DNA from: Bradyrhizobium sp. 186
Lineage (GTDB): Bacteria; Pseudomonadota; Alphaproteobacteria; Rhizobiales; Xanthobacteraceae
Length of the DNA: 64,000 bases
NCBI RefSeq assembly: GCF_023101685.1
Contig: NZ_CP082164.1
Location: 4,898,001 to 4,962,000 of the forward strand
Reading direction: 5' to 3'
Part shown: piece by piece, positions 8,527 through 17,095 of the stretch
Layout of the letters: the number at the start of each line of letters is the position of its first letter
How positions within the stretch are numbered: the stretch's first letter is position 1
The notes under the pieces: model-generated
Told to the model about the DNA's origin: nothing
The model's input: only the letters and a program-made list of their open reading frames with translations
The model's database searches: none
Translations under genes and position numbers: made by a program

Positions 8527-9303
8527 ATGAGCGAAGGACAGATTCGTACCGAGGAGCACGGCCACATCCTCAAAATCATCATCGACAACGTCACGAAGAA
8601 GAACTCGTTCACGCCGGCGATGATGGAGCAATTGTCTAATGCGCTGACCGAGCTGAACGACAACGAGACGTATTGGGTCGGCGTGATCTGCGCCGAAGGC
8701 GGCGACTTCACCGCCGGGCTCGATATGCCGAAATTCTTCGGCCCGACCGCAGAGAAGCGGAAAATCAAGGACGGCAATGTCGATCCGTTCGGCCTTAGCA
8801 AGCGCTGCCGCAAGCCGATCGTCACCGCCGTGCAGGGCATCGTGTTCACCATTGGCATCGAGCTGATGCTCGCCGGCGACATTGTGGTCGCGGCCGCGGA
8901 TGCGCGCTTTTGCCAGATGGAGGCCAGACGCGGCATCGCGCCGCTCGGCGGCGCGCATTTCCGCTTCCTGTCGCGCGCCGGCTGGGGCGATGCGATGTAT
9001 CACCTGTTCCTGTGTGACGAGTTTTCGGCGCAGCGCGCCCATGCGATCGGTCTCGTTCAGGAGGTCGTGCCACCCGGAGAGCAGATCGACCGTGCAATGA
9101 CGCTTGCCGCCCTCATCGCGTGCAACGCGCCGCTCGGAATTCAGGTCACCAAGGAAGCCGCCGCGAAGTACATCGAAGGCGGCGAGGCGGCGGCAATCGC
9201 CTACATCCCCAATATCCGTGATCGCGTGCTCGGCAGCGCGGACGCGAAGGAGGGCATTCAGTCCTTCATCGAGCGGCGGGCCGCCGTCTTCCAGGGCCGC
9301 TGA
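8527..9303 (+). CDS. Enoyl-CoA hydratase/isomerase family protein
   Basis: A 258-residue crotonase-fold enzyme starting at ATG 8527 with GGAG at 8515-8518. The oxyanion-hole region GGDFTAGLDMPKFF (about residues 58-71) and the second part FTIGIELMLAGDIVVAAADA with RRGIAPLGGAHFRF (about 140) are clear. It hydrates or isomerises CoA thioesters in fatty or aromatic acid breakdown. It follows the tautomerase gene and faces a TetR/hydratase unit, so probably belongs to the same inducible catabolic set. The family is broad and the substrate is not deducible. Confidence 0.9.
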   Translation: MSEGQIRTEEHGHILKIIIDNVTKKNSFTPAMMEQLSNALTELNDNETYWVGVICAEGGDFTAGLDMPKFFGPTAEKRKIKDGNVDPFGLSKRCRKPIVTAVQGIVFTIGIELMLAGDIVVAAADARFCQMEARRGIAPLGGAHFRFLSRAGWGDAMYHLFLCDEFSAQRAHAIGLVQEVVPPGEQIDRAMTLAALIACNAPLGIQVTKEAAAKYIEGGEAAAIAYIPNIRDRVLGSADAKEGIQSFIERRAAVFQGR

Positions 9304-9313
9304 ACACGGGGCG

Positions 9314-9751
9314 TTATACCGGCCGTTCAAGCCTCGCCAGGATCTCCAGCGTGGCGCCGTCGCGCTCGCCCGAAAAATATCTGGCGATCGCCAGGCCGAA
9401 GATCGGCTGGTCGGACACGGCGTCGAACAGCGTCATCGACGAGCGGAATTTGGCGTCATCCGGCGCCCCGAGGATCGCGTGGATGGTCCGTCCCTTCACG
9501 GCGAGCACGAGGCCGGTGCATTCGACGAGACGGGCGCCCAGGACAGGGTGGGCGAGGTAGGCATCGGCCTCCTCGCGCGAGCCGATGGCGTAGCGCTGCG
9601 ACATGGCGCTGAAGCCGAGGCCAGCGAGTTGCGGGAAGACGAACCACATCCAGTGGCTCTGCTTCCGGCCCCGGGACAGCTCCCCGATCACGGTCGGATA
9701 GACCGGATTCTGGGCCTGGACGAACCGGTTTAGGTCGAAAGGATCGGACAT
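9314..9751 (-). CDS. DUF1810 family protein
   Basis: A 145-residue protein starting at ATG 9751 (MSDPFDLNRFVQAQNPVY). The motifs FDLNRFV.AQ, HWMWFVFPQLAGLG, YAIGS.EEA.AYLAHPVLG and the C-terminal FGLAIARYF are diagnostic of DUF1810, a widespread small cytosolic family of unknown function (YbiA-neighbour or calpastatin-like in some annotations). It converges on the enoyl-CoA hydratase gene with a 10-base gap. Confidence 0.85.
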   Translation of the reverse strand: MSDPFDLNRFVQAQNPVYPTVIGELSRGRKQSHWMWFVFPQLAGLGFSAMSQRYAIGSREEADAYLAHPVLGARLVECTGLVLAVKGRTIHAILGAPDDAKFRSSMTLFDAVSDQPIFGLAIARYFSGERDGATLEILARLERPV

Positions 9752-9869
9752 TGGATACCTTGGGGCACCTCGCCGGCCGCGATTATGCCTAACTTTTGGC
9801 TCCCAATGTGGTAGCTGGTACAGAGTCTCCGGGTGGGGTGGGCCCCCCGGGGGTCGATTTGGGGATCTG

Positions 9870-10892
9870 ATGGTTTCCGACACCGCAAGAGCCGAGAGGC
9901 TGTTGTCGCGCCGCCGTATCGGGCGGGCCGAGACAATTTTGCTGTCTCTGGCCGCCCTTGCGCTGTCGGTGGGCGCGGCAGCCTGGGTCGCGGACATGAG
10001 TGATTCGACTCCGCTGGTCTCCGCCGCGCTGCCGCCCGCCAATCACCTGTCGTTCGACGAACGTTTCACTTCGCTGTCGGGCAGCCCTCCGGCCCGCGAC
10101 ACCGGCTTGCGCGCGATCGAGCGCTCTGCCCTGAACGCGGTCCAGCTCAAGCTCCGCGACGCCAAGGCGATGCTCGCCCAGAGACTTCAGGGCGACGACT
10201 GGCGTTCGACCCTGACGGATGATGACCGGCCGCCGGTAGCCGACGAGACGAGGTCCTCGCAGCGGGCCGATGCCGTCCCGATGCCGCGCTCGCGCCCGGT
10301 CCAGGCCGATCTCGCCTCCCAGGTCGCCTCCAGCCAGGCCTTTGCCGATACCAACCCGAGGGTCGATAACCGCAACTTCCTCGAGAGATTCAGTGACAAG
10401 ATCAAGCTGGCCTCGCTGACACCCGACAGCGGCCTGTTCCGCCAAGGGCCGGATCTTGCCGCCCTCGGCTACGATTCGCGAACGGCGGTCTATGACATCT
10501 CGGCCAAGGCGCTTTACCTGCCGAGTGGCGCCGCGCTGGAAGCCCATTCGGGCATGGGTCCGCTGATGGACAACCCCGAGCATGTCGATCAGCGCATGGT
10601 CGGCGCGACCCCGCCGGCGACTTACGACTTGAAGCCGCGCGAAAAACTGTTCCACGGCATACGCGCATTGCGCATGACACCCGCCGAGGGCACCAGCGCG
10701 CTCGGCCGCGTCGGCCTTCTCACCCACAGTTACATGCTCGGGCCGCGCGGCGACTCAAATGGCTGCGTCTCGATCAAGGACTACGAACGTTTCCTGAAGG
10801 CCTACGACAATGGCGAGTTCAACCGCCTCGTCGTCGTGCCGAACCTGAGCGGGCCGGCGACCGCCTCGCAGCGCGCGAGCACCGACTCCTGA
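9870..10892 (+). CDS. DUF2778 (tlde1-like L,D-transpeptidase fold) membrane protein
   Basis: A 340-residue protein with one N-terminal transmembrane/signal segment (residues 23-42, ILLSLAALALSVGAAAWVA), a Pro/Ser-rich linker and a C-terminal domain (about 220-335) of the DUF2778 family. The conserved pair is His in LTHSYML and Cys in GDSNGCVSIKDYERFLKAY, resembling the HxX..SxGC active site of L,D-transpeptidases and of the Tlde1 peptidoglycan-cutting effectors. It probably acts on periplasmic peptidoglycan. No immunity gene or secretion locus is adjacent, so a house-keeping role is as likely as a toxin role. Confidence 0.75.
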   Translation: MVSDTARAERLLSRRRIGRAETILLSLAALALSVGAAAWVADMSDSTPLVSAALPPANHLSFDERFTSLSGSPPARDTGLRAIERSALNAVQLKLRDAKAMLAQRLQGDDWRSTLTDDDRPPVADETRSSQRADAVPMPRSRPVQADLASQVASSQAFADTNPRVDNRNFLERFSDKIKLASLTPDSGLFRQGPDLAALGYDSRTAVYDISAKALYLPSGAALEAHSGMGPLMDNPEHVDQRMVGATPPATYDLKPREKLFHGIRALRMTPAEGTSALGRVGLLTHSYMLGPRGDSNGCVSIKDYERFLKAYDNGEFNRLVVVPNLSGPATASQRASTDS

Positions 10893-10958
10893 TATTTGCC
10901 TGCTACGGCGGGGCTGCCGTTTCCCCTTCGTTAAGCCGTCCTCGTCCAGAAGCAGCCC

Positions 10959-11216
10959 ATGAGTGATCCTTCAAGCTCCGACACCCCGCTGCGCACGACG
11001 TTCAAGATCAAGCTGAACGGTGATACGTTGGCGATTGCGACCGTCGGCCAAGCCTATCAGTTCCTCACCAACTTCAAATCGGTCGAGTGGATGGAATTCC
11101 GCGCGCTGCACGAGGACGCCGTCGAAGCGCTGGAGGGCGCCGCCGGCAACGCCATGCTCGCGGTGCAGGCGACCAACGCCGTACGCGCGCTGTTCGTCAG
11201 CGCGAGACTGCTTTGA
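10959..11216 (+). CDS. DUF982 domain protein
   Basis: An 85-residue cytosolic protein of the DUF982 family, common in multiple copies in Rhizobiales. The core ATVGQAYQFLTNFKSVEWMEF (about 28-48) and the alanine-rich C-terminal helix ALEGAAGNAMLAVQATNAVRALFV fit the family pattern (a.y.fL..w......A...A...a). Function unknown. Followed immediately by a palindromic dispersed repeat. Confidence 0.8.
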   Translation: MSDPSSSDTPLRTTFKIKLNGDTLAIATVGQAYQFLTNFKSVEWMEFRALHEDAVEALEGAAGNAMLAVQATNAVRALFVSARLL

Positions 11217-11225
11217 GAAGCGTGG

Positions 11226-11313
11226 CTGTAGCCTGGATGGAGCGCAGCGTAATCCGGGGCCAGCCATGCAGATCCTGGAAGATTCCCGGATTGCGCTGCG
11301 CTCCATCCGGGCT
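11226..11313. repeat. Palindromic dispersed repeat (family A), copy 1
   Basis: About 88 bp with long complementary ends: the left arm CTGGATGGAGCGCAGCGTAA pairs with the right arm containing GCGCTGCGCTCCATCCGGGC. Further copies are at 34020-34103 and 44379-44497. Such gene-end palindromes are widespread in Bradyrhizobium; the RNA would form a long hairpin. Confidence 0.85.
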
Positions 11314-11417
11314 GCCGCTCACAGCTTGAACTCCGCTATAGGAATAGGCAAACGGTCCGCGAAGGCCGTGGCCCAAGCCAATACGTTTGAAGCTTACTTT
11401 CCGGGGGAGAACCCATC

Positions 11418-12506
11418 ATGAAACGCCGTACATTCCTCAAGGGCGGCGCGGTGGCCGGCGCGACGACGCTGGTTGCGGCACCTGCGATCGCGCAAGGCAT
11501 GCCCGAGCTCAAGTGGCGCCTGACCTCGAGCTTTCCGAAGTCGCTCGACACCATCTATGGCACCGCGCAGACCTTCGCAAAGTACGTGGCGGAGGCCACC
11601 GACAATAAATTCCAGATCCAGACCTTTGCCGCCGGCGAGCTCGTCCCGGGTCTCCAGGCGCTCGATGCCGTCAGCGTCGCTTCCGTCGAGATGGCGCAGA
11701 CGCCGCTCTATTTCTACATCGGCAAGGAGCCGGCGCTGGCCTATGCGACCGGCGCGCCGTTCGGCATGAACCATCGCCATCAGGAATCCTGGTGGGCGTT
11801 CGGCGGCGGCGCCGAGCTCACCAACGAGGCGCTGAAGCCGTTCAAGGCCCACGCCATTCTCTGCGGCAATTCCGGCACCCAGATGGGCGGCTGGTTCCGC
11901 AAGGAGATCAAGACGGTCGACGATCTCAAGGGTCTCAAATTCCGCATCGCCGGCATGGGCGGCCATGTGCTGGCGCGGCTCGGCGTGGTGCCGCAGCAGA
12001 TCGCAGGCGGCGACGTGTATCCTGCGCTTGAGAAGGGGACGATTGACGCCGCGGAGTTCGTCGGTCCCTATGACGACGAGAAGCTCGGCTTCCAGAAGGT
12101 CGCAAAATACTACTACTTCCCCGGCTGGTGGGAAGGCGGCGCAATGCTGCACATGATCGTCAATGATGAGAAGTGGGCTTCGCTGCCGAAGCAGTACCAG
12201 GCGATCCTCAACCAGGCCGGCTCGGCGGCAGGCGCCTGGATGCTCGAGAAATACGACAGCGTGAATCCGGCGGCTCTGAAGCGGCTGATCGCCAATGGCG
12301 CGGAGCTGAAGGCGTTCCCGCAGCCGGTTCTGGAGGCCTGCTACACCGCGACCCAGGACCATCTGAACGAGCTTGCCGGCAAGAGCGATCTGTTCAAGCG
12401 GACCAAGGAGAGCCACGACGCGTATATGAAGGAGCTGCTCTTCTACACGCAGATCGCGGAAAATTTCTACGACAACTATCTGCTCAGCAAGATGCGCAAG
12501 GGCTGA
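11418..12506 (+). CDS. TRAP transporter substrate-binding protein (DctP family)
   Basis: A 362-residue periplasmic binding protein. The N-terminus MKRRTFLKGGAVAGATTLVA..PAIAQG is a twin-arginine signal peptide. The mature part shows LKWRLTSSFPKSLDTIYGTAQ, the conserved GGWFRKEIKTVDDLKGLKFRIAGMGG region near residue 155-185 and the central AGGDVYPALEKGTIDAAEFVGPYDDE (about 195-220) whose acid and Arg contacts bind carboxylates such as 2-oxo acids. No DctQ/DctM genes are adjacent in the window. Length is usual for the 2-oxocarboxylate (TakP-like) branch. Confidence 0.9.
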   Translation: MKRRTFLKGGAVAGATTLVAAPAIAQGMPELKWRLTSSFPKSLDTIYGTAQTFAKYVAEATDNKFQIQTFAAGELVPGLQALDAVSVASVEMAQTPLYFYIGKEPALAYATGAPFGMNHRHQESWWAFGGGAELTNEALKPFKAHAILCGNSGTQMGGWFRKEIKTVDDLKGLKFRIAGMGGHVLARLGVVPQQIAGGDVYPALEKGTIDAAEFVGPYDDEKLGFQKVAKYYYFPGWWEGGAMLHMIVNDEKWASLPKQYQAILNQAGSAAGAWMLEKYDSVNPAALKRLIANGAELKAFPQPVLEACYTATQDHLNELAGKSDLFKRTKESHDAYMKELLFYTQIAENFYDNYLLSKMRKG

Positions 12507-12519
12507 TCATGGGACGGGC

Positions 12520-12543
12520 GGGCGCGGTGTCTAGGCCGCGCCC
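12520..12543. terminator. Hairpin between convergent genes
   Basis: GGGCGCGG (12520-12527) pairs with CCGCGCCC (12536-12543) around an 8-base loop, between the convergent TRAP-protein and ABC-ATPase genes and including the latter's stop codon. There is no T-run, so it may be a bidirectional attenuating hairpin rather than a classic intrinsic terminator. Confidence 0.4.
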
Positions 12544-13304
12544 AAACCCAGCTTCTCATAGATGCGCCGTGCATAGGCGCCGAACGCGTCGGTCGTCTTG
12601 AGCGGAAGCGCACGCGGGAAGGGCAGGTCGATCGCGAAATAATCGGCCATCTTCGCCGGTCCCGCCGTCAGAACGGCGCAGTGCGAGGACAGGAAGACGG
12701 CTTCCTGGATCGAATGCGTGACGAAGACGATGGTCTTGCCGCTCTCGCGCCAGATCCGCAACATCTCCAGGTTCATCTGCTCGCGGGTCAAGGCGTCCAG
12801 CGCGCCGAACGGCTCGTCCATCAGGATCAGTTTTGGATCGTGAATGAAGGCGCGCGCGATCGCGGTGCGCTGCTGCATGCCGCCGGAGAGCTGCTGCGGA
12901 AACTTGGTCTCGTAGCCGGCTAGCCCGACCAGGTTGAGCAGATCGCGCGCCCGCTCGCGCGCGGCCTTCATCGGCAGGCCCACGATCTCGGCCGGCAGCA
13001 GCACGTTGTCCAGGATCGTCCGCCACTTCAGCAGCAACGCCTGCTGGAACACCATGCCGATGTCGCGGGTCGGATCGAACAGGCTTTTGGCGTTGCCGAT
13101 CTTCACCGTGCCGCCGTCGGCGCCATGCAGGCCGGCCAATATCTTCATCACCGTGGTCTTGCCGCAGCCGGAGGGACCGACCAGCGAGACCAGCTCACCT
13201 TCCTGCACGTCCATGGTGACGTCGGAGACGGCCAAAAATTCGGCGCCGCCGCTGCGATAAACCTTGCGGACGCCGCGCAGGCTGATGAAGGGCTCCGCCG
13301 TCAT
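12531..13304 (-). CDS. ABC transporter ATP-binding protein (nitrate/sulfonate/taurine type)
   Basis: A 257-residue ATPase with Walker A GPSGCGKTT (about residues 42-50), Q-loop FQQALLLKW, signature LSGGMQQRTAIARA, Walker B LILMDEPFGALD and H-loop VTHSI. It belongs to the SsuB/TauB/NrtD group that energises import by an NMT1-type binding protein. The start ATG 13304 overlaps the stop of the DapA-like gene (ATGA), showing translational coupling. Its partners are the permease at 16243 and the binding protein at 17844; three enzyme genes are interleaved between permease and ATPase. Confidence 0.95.
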   Translation of the reverse strand: MTAEPFISLRGVRKVYRSGGAEFLAVSDVTMDVQEGELVSLVGPSGCGKTTVMKILAGLHGADGGTVKIGNAKSLFDPTRDIGMVFQQALLLKWRTILDNVLLPAEIVGLPMKAARERARDLLNLVGLAGYETKFPQQLSGGMQQRTAIARAFIHDPKLILMDEPFGALDALTREQMNLEMLRIWRESGKTIVFVTHSIQEAVFLSSHCAVLTAGPAKMADYFAIDLPFPRALPLKTTDAFGAYARRIYEKLGLGAA

Positions 13305-14356
13305 GCCAGCCATTTGTCCAGATTGGCGGCAACGAAGGCGTCGTCGCTGAGATCGGCATGCTCGCGGCGGACGCGGTCGATCTCGTCCTTCTGGCCGGGG
13401 CTCAGGCCCTCGTTCGGATCGAGGCACCACAGGCCCTGCATCAGGCCTTGACGCCGCAGCACCTCGTGGCAGCCGGCGATGCAGCCGTGAAAATTGTTGG
13501 CGACGTCGAAGAAGGCGCTGTTGCAGTCGGTGACGCGGGCATCGAGCGCCAGCAAATCGGCCGGCACACTGTCCTTGTGCCGCGCCGCCTTGCAGCGCTC
13601 GAACTGCTTGATGGCGCTGGCGGTCCACACCGACCAGTGGCCGAGCAGCCCGCCTTTGAAATAAGTCCGCGTGGTGACGCCGTTGTCGCGCAAATCGAAC
13701 GGCAAGGTGAGGTCGAGCAGGATGTGATCGTCATTGCCGGTGTAAATCGCGACGCGGTCGAGCGCGCCGGCGGCTGCAACGCCGCGCAAGACGTCGAGCG
13801 TGCGGTAACGGTTAAACGGCGCGATCTTGATCGCGATCACATTGTCGATCGATGCAAAGCGCTGCCAGAACCGGCTCGACAGGATGACGCCGCCGACGGC
13901 CGGCTGGAGGTAGAAGCCGACGAGGGGAATTTCGGCGGCGACCGCCGTGCAGTGCGTGATGATCTCGTCCTCGGAGGCGCTCTTCATCGCGGCGAGGCTG
14001 AGCAGTCCGGCATGATAGCCTATGTCGCGCGCGGTGCGCGCCTCGCTTGTCGCCTGCGGGGTCTGCCCGGCGAGGCCTGCGACCATCGCCAGCGGTCGCT
14101 TGGTCCAGCTCGAGGCGGTCTCGGCGGCGAGCTCGAGCACGGGACGATAGAGGCCGACATCGCGGATCGCGAACTGCGTCGTGTGCACGCCGACCGCCAG
14201 CCCACCCGCGCCGGAATCGATGTAATAGCGCGTCAGCGCACGCTGATGCTTTTTATCGAGCTGGCGCTCGGCCGTGAGTGCGAGCGGATGTGCCGGCAGC
14301 ACGGTGCCGTCGGCGATCAGCTTGCGGACGTCGCTGTTGATCTGGCTGTGATGCAT
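13301..14356 (-). CDS. Dihydrodipicolinate synthase-family lyase/aldolase
   Basis: A 351-residue protein of the DapA/N-acetylneuraminate lyase superfamily. The Schiff-base lysine lies in NVIAIKIAPFNRYRT, the expected beta-6 strand; GAGGLAVGVHTTQFA near the N-terminus corresponds to the G-[VT]-x-G substrate loop and IPLVGFYLQPAVGG to the Y-x-x-P region carrying the catalytic tyrosine. It probably performs pyruvate- or oxo-acid-dependent aldol or dehydratase chemistry, not lysine synthesis, being about 50 residues longer than DapA and set in a transporter operon. It overlaps the ATPase gene by 4 bases. Confidence 0.85.
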   Translation of the reverse strand: MHHSQINSDVRKLIADGTVLPAHPLALTAERQLDKKHQRALTRYYIDSGAGGLAVGVHTTQFAIRDVGLYRPVLELAAETASSWTKRPLAMVAGLAGQTPQATSEARTARDIGYHAGLLSLAAMKSASEDEIITHCTAVAAEIPLVGFYLQPAVGGVILSSRFWQRFASIDNVIAIKIAPFNRYRTLDVLRGVAAAGALDRVAIYTGNDDHILLDLTLPFDLRDNGVTTRTYFKGGLLGHWSVWTASAIKQFERCKAARHKDSVPADLLALDARVTDCNSAFFDVANNFHGCIAGCHEVLRRQGLMQGLWCLDPNEGLSPGQKDEIDRVRREHADLSDDAFVAANLDKWLA

Positions 14357-14362
14357 GATGTC

Positions 14363-15184
14363 CTATCCAAATTCTGGGCCGGCGACGGCAAATGGCACTT
14401 CCTCGCCTGCAGCAGTGGCGGGGCCGAACCGCATGCGCTGGAACGGACGTTCGATAGTCCAGCCGGCGGTGGTCAATCCCGCCAGGAACGCATCCTGCGA
14501 GGCGACGGCATCAAGCAGGATCGGTCCGTTCTCCGACCGCGCGATCGCATCGACCAAAGCCAAGGCGTCCGCAGCGTCATTTGCAAACAACGGGCCGATG
14601 TGGCGCGCGGTTCTCCCGTCGCGGATCAGCGCAATGGCTCCTTTGGTCGAGATGATACGCGAGCCGGGGCGCTGTGCGAAGGCGGAGAGGAGCGCGGTCC
14701 GGTCGAAGCCTGCGGCTCGCCGGTCGCGCTCGCAGAGTGCGTCACGCGGCGCGGCCGAAGGTGCCGGCGCCAAGGCTTGGCCGGATTTCTCCAGCCGCAG
14801 TCGCCGCAATTGCAGGGTCGGCGTGAACCCGAGCGGACCGTAGACGGCGGCACCGTCGGGCGTCGCGTCGAGCCAGCTCGTCAGGCCGCGCTTGCGCGCC
14901 GCCTCCAGACAGGCGTCGACGAGACGCGTTGCGAAACCACGGCGGCGCTGGCTCGCCGTCACCAGCACCATGCTGATCCAGGCGTTCTCGCCGGAGTAGG
15001 GCAGCAGCGCGGCCGTGGCGACCAGTTGAGAACCGTTGCGGATGCCGAACACGATGCCCTGGTGCAGGAAGACGCGCCAATCCTCTTCAGTCTGGTTCCA
15101 GTGCGCTTCCGTCGAGAGCACCAAACCGGCCGCTGCGTCCTCGACGCCGAGCTGAATGACGGGGACGTCGTCAGTAGCGACCAT
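14363..15184 (-). CDS. GNAT-family N-acetyltransferase
   Basis: A 273-residue protein with an N-terminal GNAT domain: acetyl-CoA-binding motif A is MVLVTASQRRRGFATRLVDACLEAARKRG (about residues 72-100), followed by WLDATPDGAAVYGPLGFTP, the usual motif B. The C-terminal half (about 140-273) resembles a second, degenerate acetyltransferase-like domain ending IERPFQRMRFG, as in two-domain GNAT proteins. Its start overlaps the SDR-like gene by 14 bases, and its stop lies six bases before the DapA-like start. It may acetylate the imported compound or a product; unproven. Confidence 0.85.
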   Translation of the reverse strand: MVATDDVPVIQLGVEDAAAGLVLSTEAHWNQTEEDWRVFLHQGIVFGIRNGSQLVATAALLPYSGENAWISMVLVTASQRRRGFATRLVDACLEAARKRGLTSWLDATPDGAAVYGPLGFTPTLQLRRLRLEKSGQALAPAPSAAPRDALCERDRRAAGFDRTALLSAFAQRPGSRIISTKGAIALIRDGRTARHIGPLFANDAADALALVDAIARSENGPILLDAVASQDAFLAGLTTAGWTIERPFQRMRFGPATAAGEEVPFAVAGPEFG

Positions 15185-16208
15185 CGCGCACCTCGTATTT
15201 GGTGGGCTTGCCGAGGCTCGGCATGGCGCGGGCGACCCAATCCGCTGTCCAGGCGATCAGCTGCTCGGTCTCGACGACGGGGAGGCCGAACAGCTCGACT
15301 GCCTTCGAGGTGTCGGTCAGCCACGCCGTCGGCTCCTCCTTGCCGACCAGCACCGGCGCGCGGCCGAAGCGGGCGCCGAATTTTGCGGCGAGATCGCGCA
15401 CCGCGAGGATCTCATGTCCGCTGACATTGATCGGCGAGGTCGGCGTCGTGCAATGGGCAAGGCATCGCAGCGCCTGGGACGACGCATCGCCCTGCCAGAT
15501 GAAATTGACGTGACCGATGCTGACGTCGATCGGCGTGCCCGTGAGCACTTTTGTCGCGATATCGTGCAGCACGCCATAGCGCATGTCGATCGCATAATTA
15601 AGCCGGAACAGCCGCCCTGGCGTTCCGAACCTGCGCGAAAAATGTTCGAACATGCGCTCGCGGCCGACGCAGGACTGGGCGTATTCGCCGGGCGGGTTCG
15701 GCGCCATTTCCTCGCTCGATCCTTTGCCGTCGACAGGCACGAAGGGATAGACGCAGCCGGTCGAGAACGCCACGATCCGCGACGACGGGAAGGCCTGCGC
15801 GACCAGCGCCGGGACATGGGCGTTCATCGCCCAGGTCAGCGACAGATCGCCCTCGGCGCCGAACTTTCGCCCGGCCATGAAGACGATGTTGGGCGCCTTA
15901 GGCAGCGCCTTGATCGCAGCTTCGTCCATCAGATCGCAGTTGATGGTCTCGACGCCGCGCGCGTGCAGCCAGTCCTTGATGCCCGGGTCGCTGAACCGGG
16001 CCACGCCGACGACGCGACGGTCGGGCGCAGCCGCTTTCGCAAGCCCCGCCAGCGTCGGTCCCATCTTGCCGGCGACGCCGAGGATCATGATGTCGCCGTC
16101 GATCTTGCTGAGATCGTCGATCAGCGCCTGGGTCGGCCGGCACAGGAGGTCGTCGAGCGCGGCGATGTCCGGGATGGTCTTCGGCAGCGTCTGGCGGGTG
16201 AGGAGCAT
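15171..16208 (-). CDS. NAD-dependent epimerase/dehydratase (extended SDR-like)
   Basis: A 345-residue Rossmann-fold protein. The dinucleotide loop is MILGVAGKMGPTLAGLA (about residues 41-57), with CDLMDEAAIKALPKAPNIVFMAG after it and IVAFSTGCVYPFVP as the SDR serine/threonine strand. The expected YxxxK catalytic pair appears as YAQSCVGRE, so the lysine is absent; catalysis may differ from standard epimerases. It lies second in an operon between the permease and a GNAT gene. The role is probably chemical modification of the imported ligand, but nothing in the sequence names it. Confidence 0.8.
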   Translation of the reverse strand: MLLTRQTLPKTIPDIAALDDLLCRPTQALIDDLSKIDGDIMILGVAGKMGPTLAGLAKAAAPDRRVVGVARFSDPGIKDWLHARGVETINCDLMDEAAIKALPKAPNIVFMAGRKFGAEGDLSLTWAMNAHVPALVAQAFPSSRIVAFSTGCVYPFVPVDGKGSSEEMAPNPPGEYAQSCVGRERMFEHFSRRFGTPGRLFRLNYAIDMRYGVLHDIATKVLTGTPIDVSIGHVNFIWQGDASSQALRCLAHCTTPTSPINVSGHEILAVRDLAAKFGARFGRAPVLVGKEEPTAWLTDTSKAVELFGLPVVETEQLIAWTADWVARAMPSLGKPTKYEVRDGRY

Positions 16209-16242
16209 CGAACCGTTCCTTGGTCAGTTAAGTCTGCCGTTT

Positions 16243-17055
16243 TCAGGTTTGTCTGGCGTCGCCGACCACGAACATGCGTTCGAGGGCGAGCACCAGGCCG
16301 TAGAGAGCGACCCCGAGCAGCGTCAGAAGCACAACGGCCATCACCATCGCGGGCGTGTCGAGCGACGACTGCACCTGGATCATGAGATAGCCGAGCCCGC
16401 GCTCGGAGGCGATGAACTCGCCGACGATGGCGCCGGCGACCGCCAGGATGGCGCCGACCTTCATGCCGGAGAACACGTAAGGCAGCGATCCCGGGAGCTG
16501 GATCTTGCGGAACAGCGTCCAGCGCGAGCCGCGCAGCGATTTGACGAGATCGAGCAGGTCCGGCTCGACCTCGCGCAGGCCCCGTGCCGTGGTGAGCAGG
16601 ATCGGGAAGAAGCAGATGCTGAACGCGATCAGAATGTTCGGGACGATGCCGTAGGAGAACCAGACGATCAGGAGCGGACCGAGCGCCACCTTCGGGATCA
16701 TGTTGAGCGTCACGAACAGCGGCAGCAGCACCAGGCTGATTAGCGGCGCCCAGCTGAAAATCACGGCAAATGTGACCCCAACGACGGCGCCGAGCGCAAA
16801 ACCGCCGAGGATCTCGGCGGCTGTTACCAGCGTGTTGGCGCCCCAGGCGTAGCTTGCGGTTCCCAGCGTCTGAACTGTCGCGAGCGGAGAGGGCAGGATG
16901 AATTTCGGTACGTGGAAGGCATCCACCAGCACCTGCCACAGCACGAGCACGGCAAGATGCACGATCAGGATGATCGCAAAGCTGCGTGCGGTGCGTGCTC
17001 CGTCGCCTGCCACCGATTGCTCCCTGTTGTTGCGGCCATCCTGCCGCGACGACAA
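16243..17055 (-). CDS. ABC transporter permease (SsuC/TauC-like)
   Basis: A 270-residue inner-membrane protein with about six transmembrane helices. The EAA loop is around DLVKSLRGSRWTLFRKIQLPGSLPYVFSGMKVG (about residues 167-200), ending with AGAIVGEFIASERGLGYLM, standard for nitrate/sulfonate/taurine-type importers. First gene of a five-gene unit (permease, SDR-like, GNAT, DapA-like, ATPase). A perfect 14-bp palindrome lies 26 bases upstream of its start codon and probably gives it its own regulated promoter. Confidence 0.95.
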   Translation of the reverse strand: MSSRQDGRNNREQSVAGDGARTARSFAIILIVHLAVLVLWQVLVDAFHVPKFILPSPLATVQTLGTASYAWGANTLVTAAEILGGFALGAVVGVTFAVIFSWAPLISLVLLPLFVTLNMIPKVALGPLLIVWFSYGIVPNILIAFSICFFPILLTTARGLREVEPDLLDLVKSLRGSRWTLFRKIQLPGSLPYVFSGMKVGAILAVAGAIVGEFIASERGLGYLMIQVQSSLDTPAMVMAVVLLTLLGVALYGLVLALERMFVVGDARQT

Positions 17056-17080
17056 GCCTAACCGGCCTTGAGGCGAGTTT

Positions 17081-17094
17081 CAACCAATTGGTTG
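17081..17094. promoter_or_regulatory. TetR operator candidate upstream of the permease operon
   Basis: CAACCAATTGGTTG is a perfect 14-bp palindrome, between the tetR stop codon (17096) and the permease start (17055). Related half sites CAACCAA and CAATTGG recur upstream of tetR at 17747-17769. Two similar dyads at the two promoters of one locus point to binding by the adjacent TetR protein. Confidence 0.65.
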
Positions 17095-17095
17095 A

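Noticed and set aside
13358..15424. A 688-residue rightward frame opposite the DapA-like and GNAT genes
   Set aside because: Antisense shadow: composition is Arg/Gly-rich and no domain is visible, whereas both leftward genes have clear motifs.
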